Of a stretch of 64,000 nucleotides of DNA, positions 52,450 to 60,573 are shown piece by piece (position 1 is the stretch's first letter; each line of letters opens with the position of its first letter). The position numbers and the translations under genes are program-made. The notes under the pieces are model-generated. The model did no database searches. It was not told the origin of the DNA and saw only the letters and a program-made list of their open reading frames with translations. The stretch is taken from assembly GCF_018129405.1 (NCBI RefSeq), contig NZ_JAFCLP010000018.1, positions 98,995 to 162,994 on the forward strand, in the 5' to 3' direction. The stretch comes from Bradyrhizobium iriomotense. GTDB taxonomy: Bacteria > Pseudomonadota > Alphaproteobacteria > Rhizobiales > Xanthobacteraceae.

Positions 52450-52543
52450 CGATCGTCGAAGCTCGCCGTAGCGGGTCGGCCCGCGGCGAGATCTTTGTCG
52501 ATGGAGGCCTGGCGCAGGTCTGAGGCCTTCAGCGTCTGAGCGT

Positions 52544-52572
52544 GAGGGCTTCGGTCATCGACCGAAGCCCTC
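52544..52572. terminator. Hairpin downstream of the amidohydrolase gene
   Basis: GAGGGCTTCGGTC and GACCGAAGCCCTC are perfect 13-base arms around an ATC loop. The stem lies 27 bases after the amidohydrolase stop codon (minus strand). A T-tract is lacking, so it may be a stabilising stem rather than a true Rho-independent terminator. Confidence 0.5.
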
Positions 52573-52598
52573 AATGCGCAGCGATGATGTGGACCCGC

Positions 52599-53483
52599 CT
52601 AGATCCCCAGCAGTTTGCGCGCGTTCGCCTTGAGCACTTTCGGCCGGATCTCGTCGCGGATGTCGATCTTGGCGAAGTCCGACAGCCAGCGGTCCGGTGT
52701 GATCACCGGCCAGTCCGAGCCGAACAGCATCTTGTCCTGCAGAATCGAGTTGATGTAGCGCACCAGGATCGGCGGGAAATATTTTGGCGACCAGCCCGAG
52801 AGGTCGATGTAGACGTTCGGCTTGTGGGTCGCGACCGACAGCGCCTCTTCCTGCCAGGGGAAGGAGGGATGGGCGAGGATGATCTTGAGGTCGGGGAAAT
52901 CGGCCGCGACGTCGTCCATGTACATCGGGTTGGAATATTTCAGCCGCATGCCCATGCCGCCCGGCATGCCCGAGCCGACGCCGGTCTGGCCGGTGTGAAA
53001 CAGCGCGATCGCGCCGCCATTGTTGATCTCTTCGTAGAGCGGATAGGCCATGCGGTCGTTGGCGTAGAAGCCCTGCATGGTCGGGTGGAATTTGAAGCCG
53101 CGCACGCCGTATTCCTCGATCAGCTTGCGCGCCTCGCGTGCGCCGAGCTTGCCCTTGTGCGGATCGATCGAGACGAACGGGATGAGGACGTCGAGATGCT
53201 CGGAGGCGACCTCCAGCATCTCGTAATTGTTGTAGCGGCGGAAGCCGGTCTCGCGCTCGGCATCGACAGGGAAGATCACCGCGGCGATGTTCTTGGAGCG
53301 GTAGTAGGCCGCAGTCTCCGGCACGGTCGGCGGATGCTTGTTCGGCGACTTGAAATATTCCGCCATCTGCGCCTGGAAGTCGTCATAGCCGTCGTCGGCG
53401 TGGCAGCCGCAGGGCTCCTCGGCATGGGTGTGGATGTCGATGGCGACGACATCGTCGATATTGGGCAGCTTCAGCTTCGGCAT
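52599..53483 (-). CDS. Amidohydrolase family protein (ACMSD-like)
   Basis: A 294-residue metal-dependent hydrolase/decarboxylase of the amidohydrolase-2 family. Metal ligands are His18 and His20 (VVAIDIHTHAEEP), His near 136 (GVRGFKFHPTMQG), His near 195 (IILAHPSFPWQEEA) and Asp in MLFGSDWPVITPDRW. Relatives decarboxylate aromatic or unsaturated acids (ACMSD, gamma-resorcylate) or hydrate ring-cleavage products. It stands alone as a single-gene unit and its upstream region carries a conspicuous palindrome at 53502-53538. The substrate is unknown. Confidence 0.88.
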   Translation of the reverse strand: MPKLKLPNIDDVVAIDIHTHAEEPCGCHADDGYDDFQAQMAEYFKSPNKHPPTVPETAAYYRSKNIAAVIFPVDAERETGFRRYNNYEMLEVASEHLDVLIPFVSIDPHKGKLGAREARKLIEEYGVRGFKFHPTMQGFYANDRMAYPLYEEINNGGAIALFHTGQTGVGSGMPGGMGMRLKYSNPMYMDDVAADFPDLKIILAHPSFPWQEEALSVATHKPNVYIDLSGWSPKYFPPILVRYINSILQDKMLFGSDWPVITPDRWLSDFAKIDIRDEIRPKVLKANARKLLGI

Positions 53484-53501
53484 TGGTTTCCTCCCGACGG
53501 G

Positions 53502-53538
53502 TTGCCAAATTGATTATATGATATAACGAATTTGGCAA
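53502..53538. promoter_or_regulatory. Nested near-perfect palindrome upstream of amidohydrolase
   Basis: TTGCCAAATT at 53502-53511 and AATTTGGCAA at 53529-53538 are perfect outer arms, and between them TTATATGATATAA is itself a perfect palindrome around a central G. Only the two bases on either side break the symmetry. It lies 19-55 bases before the start codon, over the expected promoter. This form suits an operator for a dimeric repressor, for example of the GntR family; no such regulator is encoded nearby. Confidence 0.7.
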
Positions 53539-53681
53539 GGCGTCGCTAAAGGCAAAACCGCAGCCCGCAAAAGTCGTTGCTGTGCCTGGCCTCTGAGGAA
53601 GAGATCGGGCCGATCCGGCCGCTTCTACTGTGCATGGGGTTGTTTTCGCGAAATTGCTGGTTCGGAACCGGGCAGTTAACA

Positions 53682-53730
53682 TTGACATCACCTCCCGCCA
53701 TGCCTTAAGAACCGCCCCGTCCCGGGCGGT
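53682..53730 (+). promoter_or_regulatory. Putative promoter and leader stem for rpmJ
   Basis: TTGACA at 53682-53687 and TTAAGA at 53705-53710 are separated by 17 bases, resembling a housekeeping promoter. Directly after, ACCGCCC (53711-53717) and GGGCGGT (53724-53730) form a seven-base-arm stem at the start of the likely 5' leader of about 110 bases. Both are predictions by eye. Confidence 0.42.
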
Positions 53731-53824
53731 CGGTCCGCCAGCGGGAAAGATCTCATTTTGCCACATTCGCGCGTGCCGAAACGGTAGTGCCGAACACGGC
53801 CTTTCGAACGTTCAGGATTCTGCC

Positions 53825-53950
53825 ATGAAGGTCCGTAACTCGCTGAAATCGCTGCGCGGTCGCCATCGCGCCAACCGCCTGGTCCGCCGCAAGGGCCGGG
53901 TCTATGTGATCAACAAGGTGCAGCGCCGCTTCAAGGCTCGCCAGGGCTAA
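53825..53950 (+). CDS. rpmJ: 50S ribosomal protein L36 (bL36), zinc-independent form
   Basis: A 41-residue ribosomal protein, very basic, beginning [20 protein letters not shown] and ending RRFKARQG. It lacks the three Cys and one His that bind zinc in the C+ form, so it is the Cys-less type. In rhizobia this form is usually the only L36. It sits alone, not in a ribosomal operon, and has its own possible promoter upstream and terminator-like hairpin downstream. The frame matches the known family over its whole length. Confidence 0.96.
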   Translation: MKVRNSLKSLRGRHRANRLVRRKGRVYVINKVQRRFKARQG

Positions 53951-54011
53951 GCTTGCCCTCGCGGACGCCTGTCGCGCGCCCCGCAAGACCACGGTCTCAC
54001 ACGAGTTTGAC

Positions 54012-54039
54012 GCCGCCTTTGCTTTGCAAGGGCGGCTTT
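54012..54039 (+). terminator. Rho-independent terminator-like hairpin after rpmJ
   Basis: GCCGCCTTTGC and GCAAGGGCGGC are 11-base arms with one mismatch around a TTT loop, followed by TTT. It is 62 bases after the rpmJ stop and 20 bases before the next ATG. Confidence 0.6.
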
Positions 54040-54058
54040 GCGCGTTTAGACTTTCACC

Positions 54059-54715
54059 ATGGCAGTGAGATTCCCTTTCGCGCGCACGCTGTGCCTGGCT
54101 CTCGTTCTGGGCACCACTGGCCTTGCTCCGGCCTTTGTTGTTCCAGCCCTGGCACAGCAGATTGAACCGCCGCCCCCGCCCGGCAAGCAGAAGAAGCTGC
54201 CGGAGGCGCCGTCCAAGCTGCCCAAGGTCGACCGCAGCAAGAATCTCGATTTCCTGTTCGGCGCGCTGAAGGCGGCGCCCGACGAGGCCAGCGCCAAGCA
54301 TGTCGAGGCGCGGATCTGGGCGATCTGGCTGCAGACCCCGAGCGACACCGCGGCGCTCTTGATGTCGCGGGCCAAGACCGCGGTCGACGCGCAGAAGATC
54401 GAGATCGCGATCAAGCTGCTGGATTCGGTGATCAAGCTCAGGCCCGATTACATCGAGGCCTGGAACCGGCGCGCGACGCTCTATTACATGCAGAACGATT
54501 ACGGCCGCTCGCTCGCCGACATCCGCGAAGTGCTGATCCGGGAGCCCCGCCATTTCGGCGCGCTCGCCGGTCTCGGTATGATCATGCAGGAGGTCGGCGA
54601 CGAGAAGCGTGCGCTCGAGGCCTACCGCAAGGCGCTCGCCGTCAATCCGCACCTCGAGAAGATCCCCGATCAGGTCAAGGCGCTGACCGAAAAGGTCGAA
54701 GGCCGCGACATCTAG
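54059..54715 (+). CDS. TPR-repeat exported protein
   Basis: A 218-residue protein with a signal peptide (MAVRFPFARTLCLALVLGTT, cleavage after VPALA). A Pro/Lys-rich region follows, then TPR repeats: LLDSVIKLRPDYIEAWNRRA, ADIREVLIREPRHFGALAGL and EAYRKALAVNPHLEKIPDQV. This type of small periplasmic TPR protein is common in Rhizobiales and probably mediates protein contacts. The partner is unknown. It lies between rpmJ and a small exported protein gene. Confidence 0.85.
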   Translation: MAVRFPFARTLCLALVLGTTGLAPAFVVPALAQQIEPPPPPGKQKKLPEAPSKLPKVDRSKNLDFLFGALKAAPDEASAKHVEARIWAIWLQTPSDTAALLMSRAKTAVDAQKIEIAIKLLDSVIKLRPDYIEAWNRRATLYYMQNDYGRSLADIREVLIREPRHFGALAGLGMIMQEVGDEKRALEAYRKALAVNPHLEKIPDQVKALTEKVEGRDI

Positions 54716-54839
54716 CTGAGAACTCGATCTGTTCTTGAGTGAATGCGGCGCCTGCGGATTAACCACGATCGGAAGCGCGGCGTTTCGAGGCCTATTGCCG
54801 GCACCGCCACAGGCTTACCTGCATCGCAGGAGCACAGCC

Positions 54840-55106
54840 ATGAAGCGTCTGATCTTTGCGGGTAGCTTGCTGCTCGCGTCGGGAACGATGAGTTTTGCCG
54901 ACGGATTGTTCTGGGTGGTCGGCAATCGCGCCACCGGCAAATGCGACATCGTGACCAGCAATCCGGTCATCATCGGCGATATCTGGTTCGGCGACGGTCC
55001 CTACAAGTCCAGGGCCGATGCCAAGCTTGCCCGCTCGACGATCCGCGCCTGTCCCGCGCTCGCCCCCGACGACGAAAAGGCCGAGGACGGTACGAACCAG
55101 GACTAA
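54840..55106 (+). CDS. Hypothetical small exported protein, 88 residues
   Basis: MKRLIFAGSLLLASGTMSFA is a clear signal peptide. The short mature protein contains GNRATGKCDIVTSNPVIIGD and then WFGDGPYKSRADAKLARSTI, with two Cys. ATG 54840 follows AGGAG. No domain is recognised; similar small proteins are found in bradyrhizobia. Its 3' end overlaps the convergent small gene by four bases. Confidence 0.72.
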   Translation: MKRLIFAGSLLLASGTMSFADGLFWVVGNRATGKCDIVTSNPVIIGDIWFGDGPYKSRADAKLARSTIRACPALAPDDEKAEDGTNQD

Positions 55107-55285
55107 TGCAGCACGCTGCCGCCGCGTTCGGCGAGGCCGCGATCGGCAGCCGCGGCGTAGGCCTTGGCAAGCTCCGCCTCGAGATGCTCGTTGATCAGAA
55201 GCAGCGCCCGCACGGCACCGCGCAGGTCGCCGTTGCAGCTCGCGACGATCTCGTCGATCGCAGTGTCGTTCGATCTGAAGCTCAT
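55103..55285 (-). CDS. Hypothetical small helical protein, 60 residues
   Basis: MSFRSNDTAIDEIVASCNGD begins a short Ala- and Leu-rich helical protein containing DLRGAVRALLLINEHLEAEL. No signal peptide and no known domain. Codon use is normal for the window, and the pattern is that of a conserved rhizobial small protein. It is convergent with the preceding exported-protein gene, with stop codons overlapping. Confidence 0.65.
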   Translation of the reverse strand: MSFRSNDTAIDEIVASCNGDLRGAVRALLLINEHLEAELAKAYAAAADRGLAERGGSVLH

Positions 55286-55588
55286 CGAAAATCCTCCGGT
55301 TCAAACCAGGACAAATCCTGCCGGTCTTTCCCGCATCCCCTGGGGCTGCGAGGAGGATCGGCGCCCACCCGCGCCTAAATGGCGGAACCGACCGTGGCGA
55401 TTATATGGAAGCCGCGATGACGGTCGCATGAAGCTGGTCCAAAGCTTGCGTGTCGCAGGGCAATATCATTGATTCCATTTGTTTTTTCTGTTTGGCAATT
55501 ATGGACATATCCACAGCCCCCTTAATTTCTGTGGAAGTGCCGATGTACCCGGGGCGAAACTGCCACGTGCCAAATTCGTAATTGTGAA
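55286..55588. other. AT-rich intergenic region, 303 bases
   Basis: No gene is supported. The second half (about 55465-55540) is distinctly AT-rich. It contains TCCACAG at 55510-55516 and its reverse complement CTGTGGA at 55529-55535, and ATATCCACA, one base from a DnaA box. A promoter region for the hydrolase at 55589 is the simplest reading. Confidence 0.4.
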
Positions 55589-56572
55589 GTGCCCTGGATC
55601 GCCCGGATTCTCTCCATGATCGTGATGTCAGTCGTGACGGCGCTGGTCCTGCTGGCGCTGGTCACGCAAGCCGGTGTTCTCGCCGTGCAGCGCGCCTTTC
55701 CGCCGCAGGGCCGCATGATCGAGGTCGACGGCGCTGTGCTTCACGTCGTCGACATCGGCCCGCGCGAGGCCGGCCCGCCGATCGTGATGCTGCATGGCGC
55801 GAGCTCCAACCTCGAAGCGATGCGGCGTCCGCTCGGCGATCTCCTCGCCCAGGACCATCGCGTCATCCTGGTCGACCGTCCCGGCCACGGCTGGAGCACG
55901 CGCGCGCAGCGGCGGGATTCGACGCCGCAGGTCCAGGCCCGGATGATCGACGAGGCGCTTCAAAAGCTCGGGATCGAGCGCGCCGTCTTCGTCGTACATT
56001 CCTGGAGCGGCGCCCTCGGCGCGCGGATCGCGCTCGATCATCCGGCCCGCGTCGCTGGCCTCGTGATGCTGGCGCCCGTCACCCATCCCTGGCGCGGCGG
56101 CGTCGGCCGCTACAACGAGATCATCGCAACGCCCATCGTTGGCCCGCTGCTCGCCTACACCATCACGCTGCCGCTCGGCTATTTCGTCACTGAGTCCGGC
56201 GCACGCAACGTGTTCTTGCCGCAAGTTATGCCGGATGGTTTCGTGCAGGACTCCGCGACGCCGCTATTGCTGCGCCCGCGCGAGTTCATCGCCAATGCCT
56301 ATGATCTGGTGACGTTAAAGGAGGCGGTGACCGCGCAGGTCGCGCGCTACGGCGAGATCAAGGCGCCGGTCACGATCATCGCCGGCGAGCCCGACAAGAC
56401 AGTGAAAACCAGCACCCACGCGCGCCCGTTTGCGGCATTGGTGCCGAATGCGAAGCTGATCGTGCTGCCCGATCTCGGCCACATGGTGCAGAACGCCGTG
56501 CCGGATCTGGTGAAGACGGAGATCGAGACGATGATCGGAAACATCGTCCCGGCGCAGGCGGCCGCCGATTAA
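55589..56572 (+). CDS. Alpha/beta hydrolase, membrane-anchored
   Basis: A 327-residue alpha/beta hydrolase with an N-terminal hydrophobic segment (MIVMSVVTALVLLALVTQAG) that probably anchors it to the membrane. The oxyanion region is IVMLHGASSNLEAMRRPLGD, then VILVDRPGHGWSTRA, the nucleophile elbow VVHSWSGALGARIALDHP, the acid in IIAGEPDKTVK and the His in VLPDLGHMVQNAVPD. The elbow has Ser where Gly is usual after the Trp. GTG 55589 or ATG 55616 could be the start. Substrate unknown. Confidence 0.87.
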   Translation: MPWIARILSMIVMSVVTALVLLALVTQAGVLAVQRAFPPQGRMIEVDGAVLHVVDIGPREAGPPIVMLHGASSNLEAMRRPLGDLLAQDHRVILVDRPGHGWSTRAQRRDSTPQVQARMIDEALQKLGIERAVFVVHSWSGALGARIALDHPARVAGLVMLAPVTHPWRGGVGRYNEIIATPIVGPLLAYTITLPLGYFVTESGARNVFLPQVMPDGFVQDSATPLLLRPREFIANAYDLVTLKEAVTAQVARYGEIKAPVTIIAGEPDKTVKTSTHARPFAALVPNAKLIVLPDLGHMVQNAVPDLVKTEIETMIGNIVPAQAAAD

Positions 56573-56605
56573 AGCGCTTTCAAGCGGCGGCCGCCGTTCG
56601 CGCGC

Positions 56606-57004
56606 TTACTGCTTGATCTTCCCGTCCTTGTCGAATTGCGAGATGAAGGTCCAGAGATTGTTGATCTCGGTCTCGTTCTTGATGCCGGCGAACGCCATCT
56701 TGGTGCCGGGGATCTTCGCCTTGGGATCCTTGATGTACTCCTTGAAGGTCGCTTCGTCCCAGGTGATGCCGGAATTCTTGTTCGCGTCCGAATAGCTGTA
56801 GTCCGGCGCAGTTCCCGACTTGCGGCCGTTGAGGCCGTTCAGCTCGGGGCCGACCTTGTTCTTGGCGCCTTCGCCGATCGCGTGGCACGCCAGGCACTTG
56901 TTGAACGACGTCTTGCCAGCGGCGACGTCCTGCGCGATGGCACTGGACGACGCTGCGGCAGTCATGGCGAGGGCAACCAGCGCGCCGAAAGTCAGTTTTG
57001 TCAT
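56606..57004 (-). CDS. Cytochrome c, class I (c550/c2 type)
   Basis: A 132-residue soluble periplasmic c-type cytochrome. The signal peptide is MTKLTFGALVALAMTAAASS with cleavage after SAIA. The heme motif is Cys37-Leu-Ala-Cys40-His41 (FNKCLACHAIGEG) and the Met axial ligand is in PGTKMAFAGIKNE. Length and motifs match CycA/c550-like proteins that carry electrons between complexes. ATG 57004 is chosen; a 73-residue longer frame has no homology-like content. It is divergent from glcD. Confidence 0.92.
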   Translation of the reverse strand: MTKLTFGALVALAMTAAASSSAIAQDVAAGKTSFNKCLACHAIGEGAKNKVGPELNGLNGRKSGTAPDYSYSDANKNSGITWDEATFKEYIKDPKAKIPGTKMAFAGIKNETEINNLWTFISQFDKDGKIKQ

Positions 57005-57234
57005 AAGGGTGCTCTTCGTCTCTTCCCGGGTCAGATGGAGGGTCGTGGTTTTGGCAGGTCCGATGCAGGTGGACAAGCCGCGAAACTTTGACAGGTTTCC
57101 TGATAGCAGACTTGCCCCAGAGAGAACTTGCGCTGCAACAAAGCAATGCGACCTTCGGAGGACCCTACCCAAAGACGGCAAGACATGATTGATTTGCCGG
57201 GACAATTCCGTCCGTCGGACCAAGGCTTCGTAAT

Positions 57235-58728
57235 ATGGCCATCATGATGCCCGCGAGCGACCAGAAAGTGCTGGCGCGCCGCGCAGAGATCGTCGCCGCC
57301 TTGCGCGCAATCGTGCCTGGCGAAGGCGTGATCGACAGTGCCGCCGAGATGCGGGCCTATGAATCCGACGGACTGACCGCCTATCGGCAGCCGCCGATGG
57401 TCGTGGTGCTGCCCGATACGACCGAGCAGGTCTCGCTCGTCCTGAAATATTGTGCCGCGCAGGGTATCAAGGTGGTACCGCGCGGCTCCGGCACCTCGCT
57501 GTCCGGCGGCGCGCTGCCGCTGGAAGACGGCGTGCTATTGGGGCTCGGCAAGTTCAAGCGCATCCGCGAGATCGATTTCGACAACCGCGTCGTCGTCACC
57601 GAGCCCGGCGTCACCAACCTCGCGATCAGCCAGGCGGTCGCGCATGCCGGCTTCTACTACGCGCCCGATCCGTCCTCGCAGATCGCCTGCTCGATCGGCG
57701 GCAATGTCGCGGAGAATTCCGGCGGGGTGCACTGCCTGAAATACGGCATGACCACCAACAACGTGCTCGGTTGCGAAATTGTCCTGATGAGCGGTGAGAT
57801 CCTGCGCATCGGCGGCAAGGGGTGCGAGAACGCCGGCTACGATCTGATGGGCGTCATCACCGGCTCGGAGGGACTGCTCGGCGTCATCACCGAGATCACG
57901 GTGCGCATCCTGCAAAAGCCGGAGACGGCGCGCGCGCTGATGGTCGGCTTCGCCGAAGTCGAGGCGGCAGGCGAATGCGTCGCGCGCATCATCGGCGCCG
58001 GCATCATTCCCGGCGGCATGGAGATGATGGACAAGCCCGCGATCCACGCCGCCGAAGCCTTCGTCCATGCCGGCTATCCGCTCGACGTCGAAGCGCTGCT
58101 GATCATCGAGCTCGACGGCCCCAAGATCGAGGTCGACGAGCTAATCACGCGCGTCGAGACCATCGCAAGAGGCTGCGGCTCGGTGACGCTGCAGATCTCC
58201 AATTCGGAAGCCGAGCGCAATTTGTTCTGGGCGGGCCGCAAAGCCGCGTTTCCCGCCGTGGGCCGCATCTCGCCCGATTATCTCTGCATGGACGGCACGA
58301 TCCCGCGCGGCGCGCTGCCGAAGGCGCTGGCGCGCATCCGCGAGCTCTCGGAAAAATACCAGCTCGGCTGCGCCAACGTGTTCCACGCCGGCGACGGCAA
58401 TCTGCATCCGCTGATCCTCTACGATGCCAACAAGCCCGGCGAGATCGAGCGTGCCGAAGCGTTCGGTGCCGACATCCTGCGCGCCTGCGTCGAGTTCGGC
58501 GGCGTGCTCACCGGCGAGCACGGCGTCGGCATCGAGAAGCGCGATCTCATGGGCGACATGTTCACCGAGATCGACCTCAACCAGCAGCAGCGCCTGAAAT
58601 GCGCCTTCGACGCGCAGGGCCTGCTCAATCCCGGAAAAGTGTTTCCGACCCTGCACCGCTGCGCCGAACTCGGCCGCATGCATGTCCATGCGGGCAAGCT
58701 GGCATTCCCGGACATCCCGCGGTTTTAG
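57235..58728 (+). CDS. glcD: Glycolate oxidase subunit GlcD
   Basis: A 497-residue FAD-linked subunit of glycolate oxidase, which converts glycolate to glyoxylate. The PCMH-type FAD domain includes KVVPRGSGTSLSGGALPLED and DPSSQIACSIGGNVAENSGG. The C-terminal cap contains GCANVFHAGDGNLHPLILYD and GVLTGEHGVGIEKRDLMGDM, both diagnostic of GlcD. It is the first of glcDEF, but glcE follows only after a gap of about 600 bases containing a hairpin and an antisense gene. Confidence 0.95.
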   Translation: MAIMMPASDQKVLARRAEIVAALRAIVPGEGVIDSAAEMRAYESDGLTAYRQPPMVVVLPDTTEQVSLVLKYCAAQGIKVVPRGSGTSLSGGALPLEDGVLLGLGKFKRIREIDFDNRVVVTEPGVTNLAISQAVAHAGFYYAPDPSSQIACSIGGNVAENSGGVHCLKYGMTTNNVLGCEIVLMSGEILRIGGKGCENAGYDLMGVITGSEGLLGVITEITVRILQKPETARALMVGFAEVEAAGECVARIIGAGIIPGGMEMMDKPAIHAAEAFVHAGYPLDVEALLIIELDGPKIEVDELITRVETIARGCGSVTLQISNSEAERNLFWAGRKAAFPAVGRISPDYLCMDGTIPRGALPKALARIRELSEKYQLGCANVFHAGDGNLHPLILYDANKPGEIERAEAFGADILRACVEFGGVLTGEHGVGIEKRDLMGDMFTEIDLNQQQRLKCAFDAQGLLNPGKVFPTLHRCAELGRMHVHAGKLAFPDIPRF

Positions 58729-58733
58729 GCGCT

Positions 58734-58772
58734 CGCGGGAGAAGGGCCCGCGATGCTGGCCCTTCTCCCGCG
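58734..58772. terminator. Perfect hairpin between glcD and convergent monooxygenase
   Basis: CGCGGGAGAAGGGCC at 58734-58748 and its exact complement GGCCCTTCTCCCGCG at 58758-58772 enclose a nine-base loop. It begins five bases after the glcD stop and ends four bases before the convergent gene's stop, a good place for a two-way terminator. No long T-tract is present. Confidence 0.6.
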
Positions 58773-58776
58773 AACC

Positions 58777-59112
58777 TCACAGCAGCCCGTACTGCGCCCG
58801 CTCGCGCTTCGCCAGCAGCGGCAACGCTTGGCCGGCGATCCAGGTCTTGAAATGCGCGCTCTCCTGGTGCGCCTTGAAGGCGGCTTCGTCGCGGAACAGC
58901 TCGTAGAACAGGAACTGGGCCGGATTGTCCCTGCCGCGCGAGATCAGGAACAGCTTGACGCCGTCCTCGCGCTGCGCCTCCGGCAGGAAGCGGTCGAGGA
59001 TCCCTGCGACCTTGTCGGCCTCATCAGGCTTTGCCTCCCATTGCGCGACGACGAGCAGGCCGCCGCCGTCGACGGCGTCGCTGAGAGATTTCTGCGTGGC
59101 ATAATGCTTCAT
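58777..59112 (-). CDS. Putative quinol monooxygenase (ABM domain)
   Basis: A 111-residue antibiotic biosynthesis monooxygenase (YgiN-like) protein. The dimeric ferredoxin-like fold is seen in GLLVVAQWEAKPDEADKVAG, the central REDGVKLFLISRGRDNPAQF and FKAHQESAHFKTWIAG with the conserved His. It could oxidise quinols without a cofactor or act as a monooxygenase. ATG 59112 has GGAGG upstream; ATG 59127 is possible. It lies antisense between glcD and glcE. Confidence 0.86.
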   Translation of the reverse strand: MKHYATQKSLSDAVDGGGLLVVAQWEAKPDEADKVAGILDRFLPEAQREDGVKLFLISRGRDNPAQFLFYELFRDEAAFKAHQESAHFKTWIAGQALPLLAKRERAQYGLL

Positions 59113-59337
59113 GACGAGTGCCTCCATCGGTTGGTCGCGACTGCGATCGGCGCAGACTTGTAGCGACCGCCCGCCGGCTTTGGTTCGCCGATGATCGAAG
59201 TGTCGATGTCGTGAACGCTTCGATCGTGATCGAGGTGTCGATGTGGGCGTTGCGCGGGATTCCGATCGCGCCGGCGATGGTCGTTGGCGTCACGTCGCAT
59301 TTGATTTTGGCGGCGAATTTCGCTACCGCCTTTTCCC

Positions 59338-60573
59338 GTGGATACGCTCAGGGTCAGAGACGCCAAAGACGTCGAAGAGGTGGTGCGCGCGGCGATTGCC
59401 AATGAGCAGCCGCTCGAGATCATCGGCCATGGCAGCAAGCGCAGCATTGGCCACGCCATGGCGACCAACGCCGTGCTCGACATCTCCGCGCTCAATGCCG
59501 TCACCTCCTACGAGCCCAACGAGCTGATCGTGACGCTCCAGGCCGGGGCGCCGCTCGCCGACGTGCTGTCGCTGATCGATGCCAAGAACCAGCAATTCGC
59601 GTTCGAGCCGATGAACACCGCGCCGCTGCTCGGCACGCCGGTATCAGGCACCATCGGCGGCATGATCGCGGCCGGGCTCGCCGGGCCGCGGCGCATCCGG
59701 GCGGGCGGGGCGCGCGATCACCTGCTCGGCGCGCATGCCGTTTCCGGTTTCGGCGACAGCTTCAAGACCGGCGGCAAGGTGGTGAAGAACGTCACCGGCT
59801 ACGACCTCTGCAAGCTGCTCGCGGGGTCCTGGGGCACGCTGTCGGTGATGACCGAAGTGACGCTCAAGGTGATGCCCAAGCCGGAAGCAGAGCGGACGCT
59901 GCTGCTGCGTGGGTTAGATGATGCCGCCGCCAACAAGGCGATGACCGCGGCGCTCGGCTCGCCCTTTGACGTCTCGGGTGCCGCGCACCTGCCGAAATCG
60001 GCGTTTCGGGCCAGGGCCGACGGGCTTGGCGACATTGCAGGCCAGGGCGAGGCGCTGACCGCAGTGCGGCTCGAGGGCATCACCGCCTCCGCCGCCCACC
60101 GCGCCGGCTCGCTGCGTGAATTGCTGGCGCCGTTCGGAGCCGCAACCCTGGTCGAGGACGCGGCGTCGTCGGCGCTGTGGGCGACGCTGCGCGACGTGCT
60201 GCCGTTCGCGGCCGGCGGCGCGCTGGGGGACTGGCCGGTCTGGCGGGTCGTCTGCCCGCCCGCATCGGGTGCGGCGCTCGGGACGCAATTGGCGCGCGAG
60301 ACCGGCGGCGACGTGATCTATGATTGGGGCGGCGGATTGATCTGGGCCGCATTGCCGCCGAAGGGTGACGCGCATGCCCCGGTCGTGCGTGCATGCGCGA
60401 ATGCGGTTGGGGGGCATGCCACGCTGATCCGGGCGGCCGAGGATGTCAGGCGCGATGTCGACGTGTTCCATCCGCAGGCGCCCGGCATCGCCGCCCTGAG
60501 CGAGCGGGTGCGCGCCAGTTTCGATCCGAAGACCATTCTCAACCGGGGGCGCCTGAGCCGGAGCGCTTGCTGA
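59338..60573 (+). CDS. glcE: Glycolate oxidase subunit GlcE
   Basis: A 411-residue FAD-binding subunit of glycolate oxidase. It has the GlcE pattern: IIGHGSKRSIGHA, then FEPMNTAPLLGTPVSGTIGG and GGKVVKNVTGYDLCKLLAGS. It is shorter than GlcD because the cap domain is small. GTG 59338 is the start. The stop codon is directly adjacent to the glcF ATG, showing tight coupling. It is about 600 bases from glcD, an unusual separation. Confidence 0.93.
   Translation: MDTLRVRDAKDVEEVVRAAIANEQPLEIIGHGSKRSIGHAMATNAVLDISALNAVTSYEPNELIVTLQAGAPLADVLSLIDAKNQQFAFEPMNTAPLLGTPVSGTIGGMIAAGLAGPRRIRAGGARDHLLGAHAVSGFGDSFKTGGKVVKNVTGYDLCKLLAGSWGTLSVMTEVTLKVMPKPEAERTLLLRGLDDAAANKAMTAALGSPFDVSGAAHLPKSAFRARADGLGDIAGQGEALTAVRLEGITASAAHRAGSLRELLAPFGAATLVEDAASSALWATLRDVLPFAAGGALGDWPVWRVVCPPASGAALGTQLARETGGDVIYDWGGGLIWAALPPKGDAHAPVVRACANAVGGHATLIRAAEDVRRDVDVFHPQAPGIAALSERVRASFDPKTILNRGRLSRSAC

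Noticed and set aside
55505-55535. Possible replication origin from a DnaA-box-like ATATCCACA
   Set aside because: Only one imperfect box is present and no dnaA, dnaN, parAB, hemE or repABC genes are nearby.
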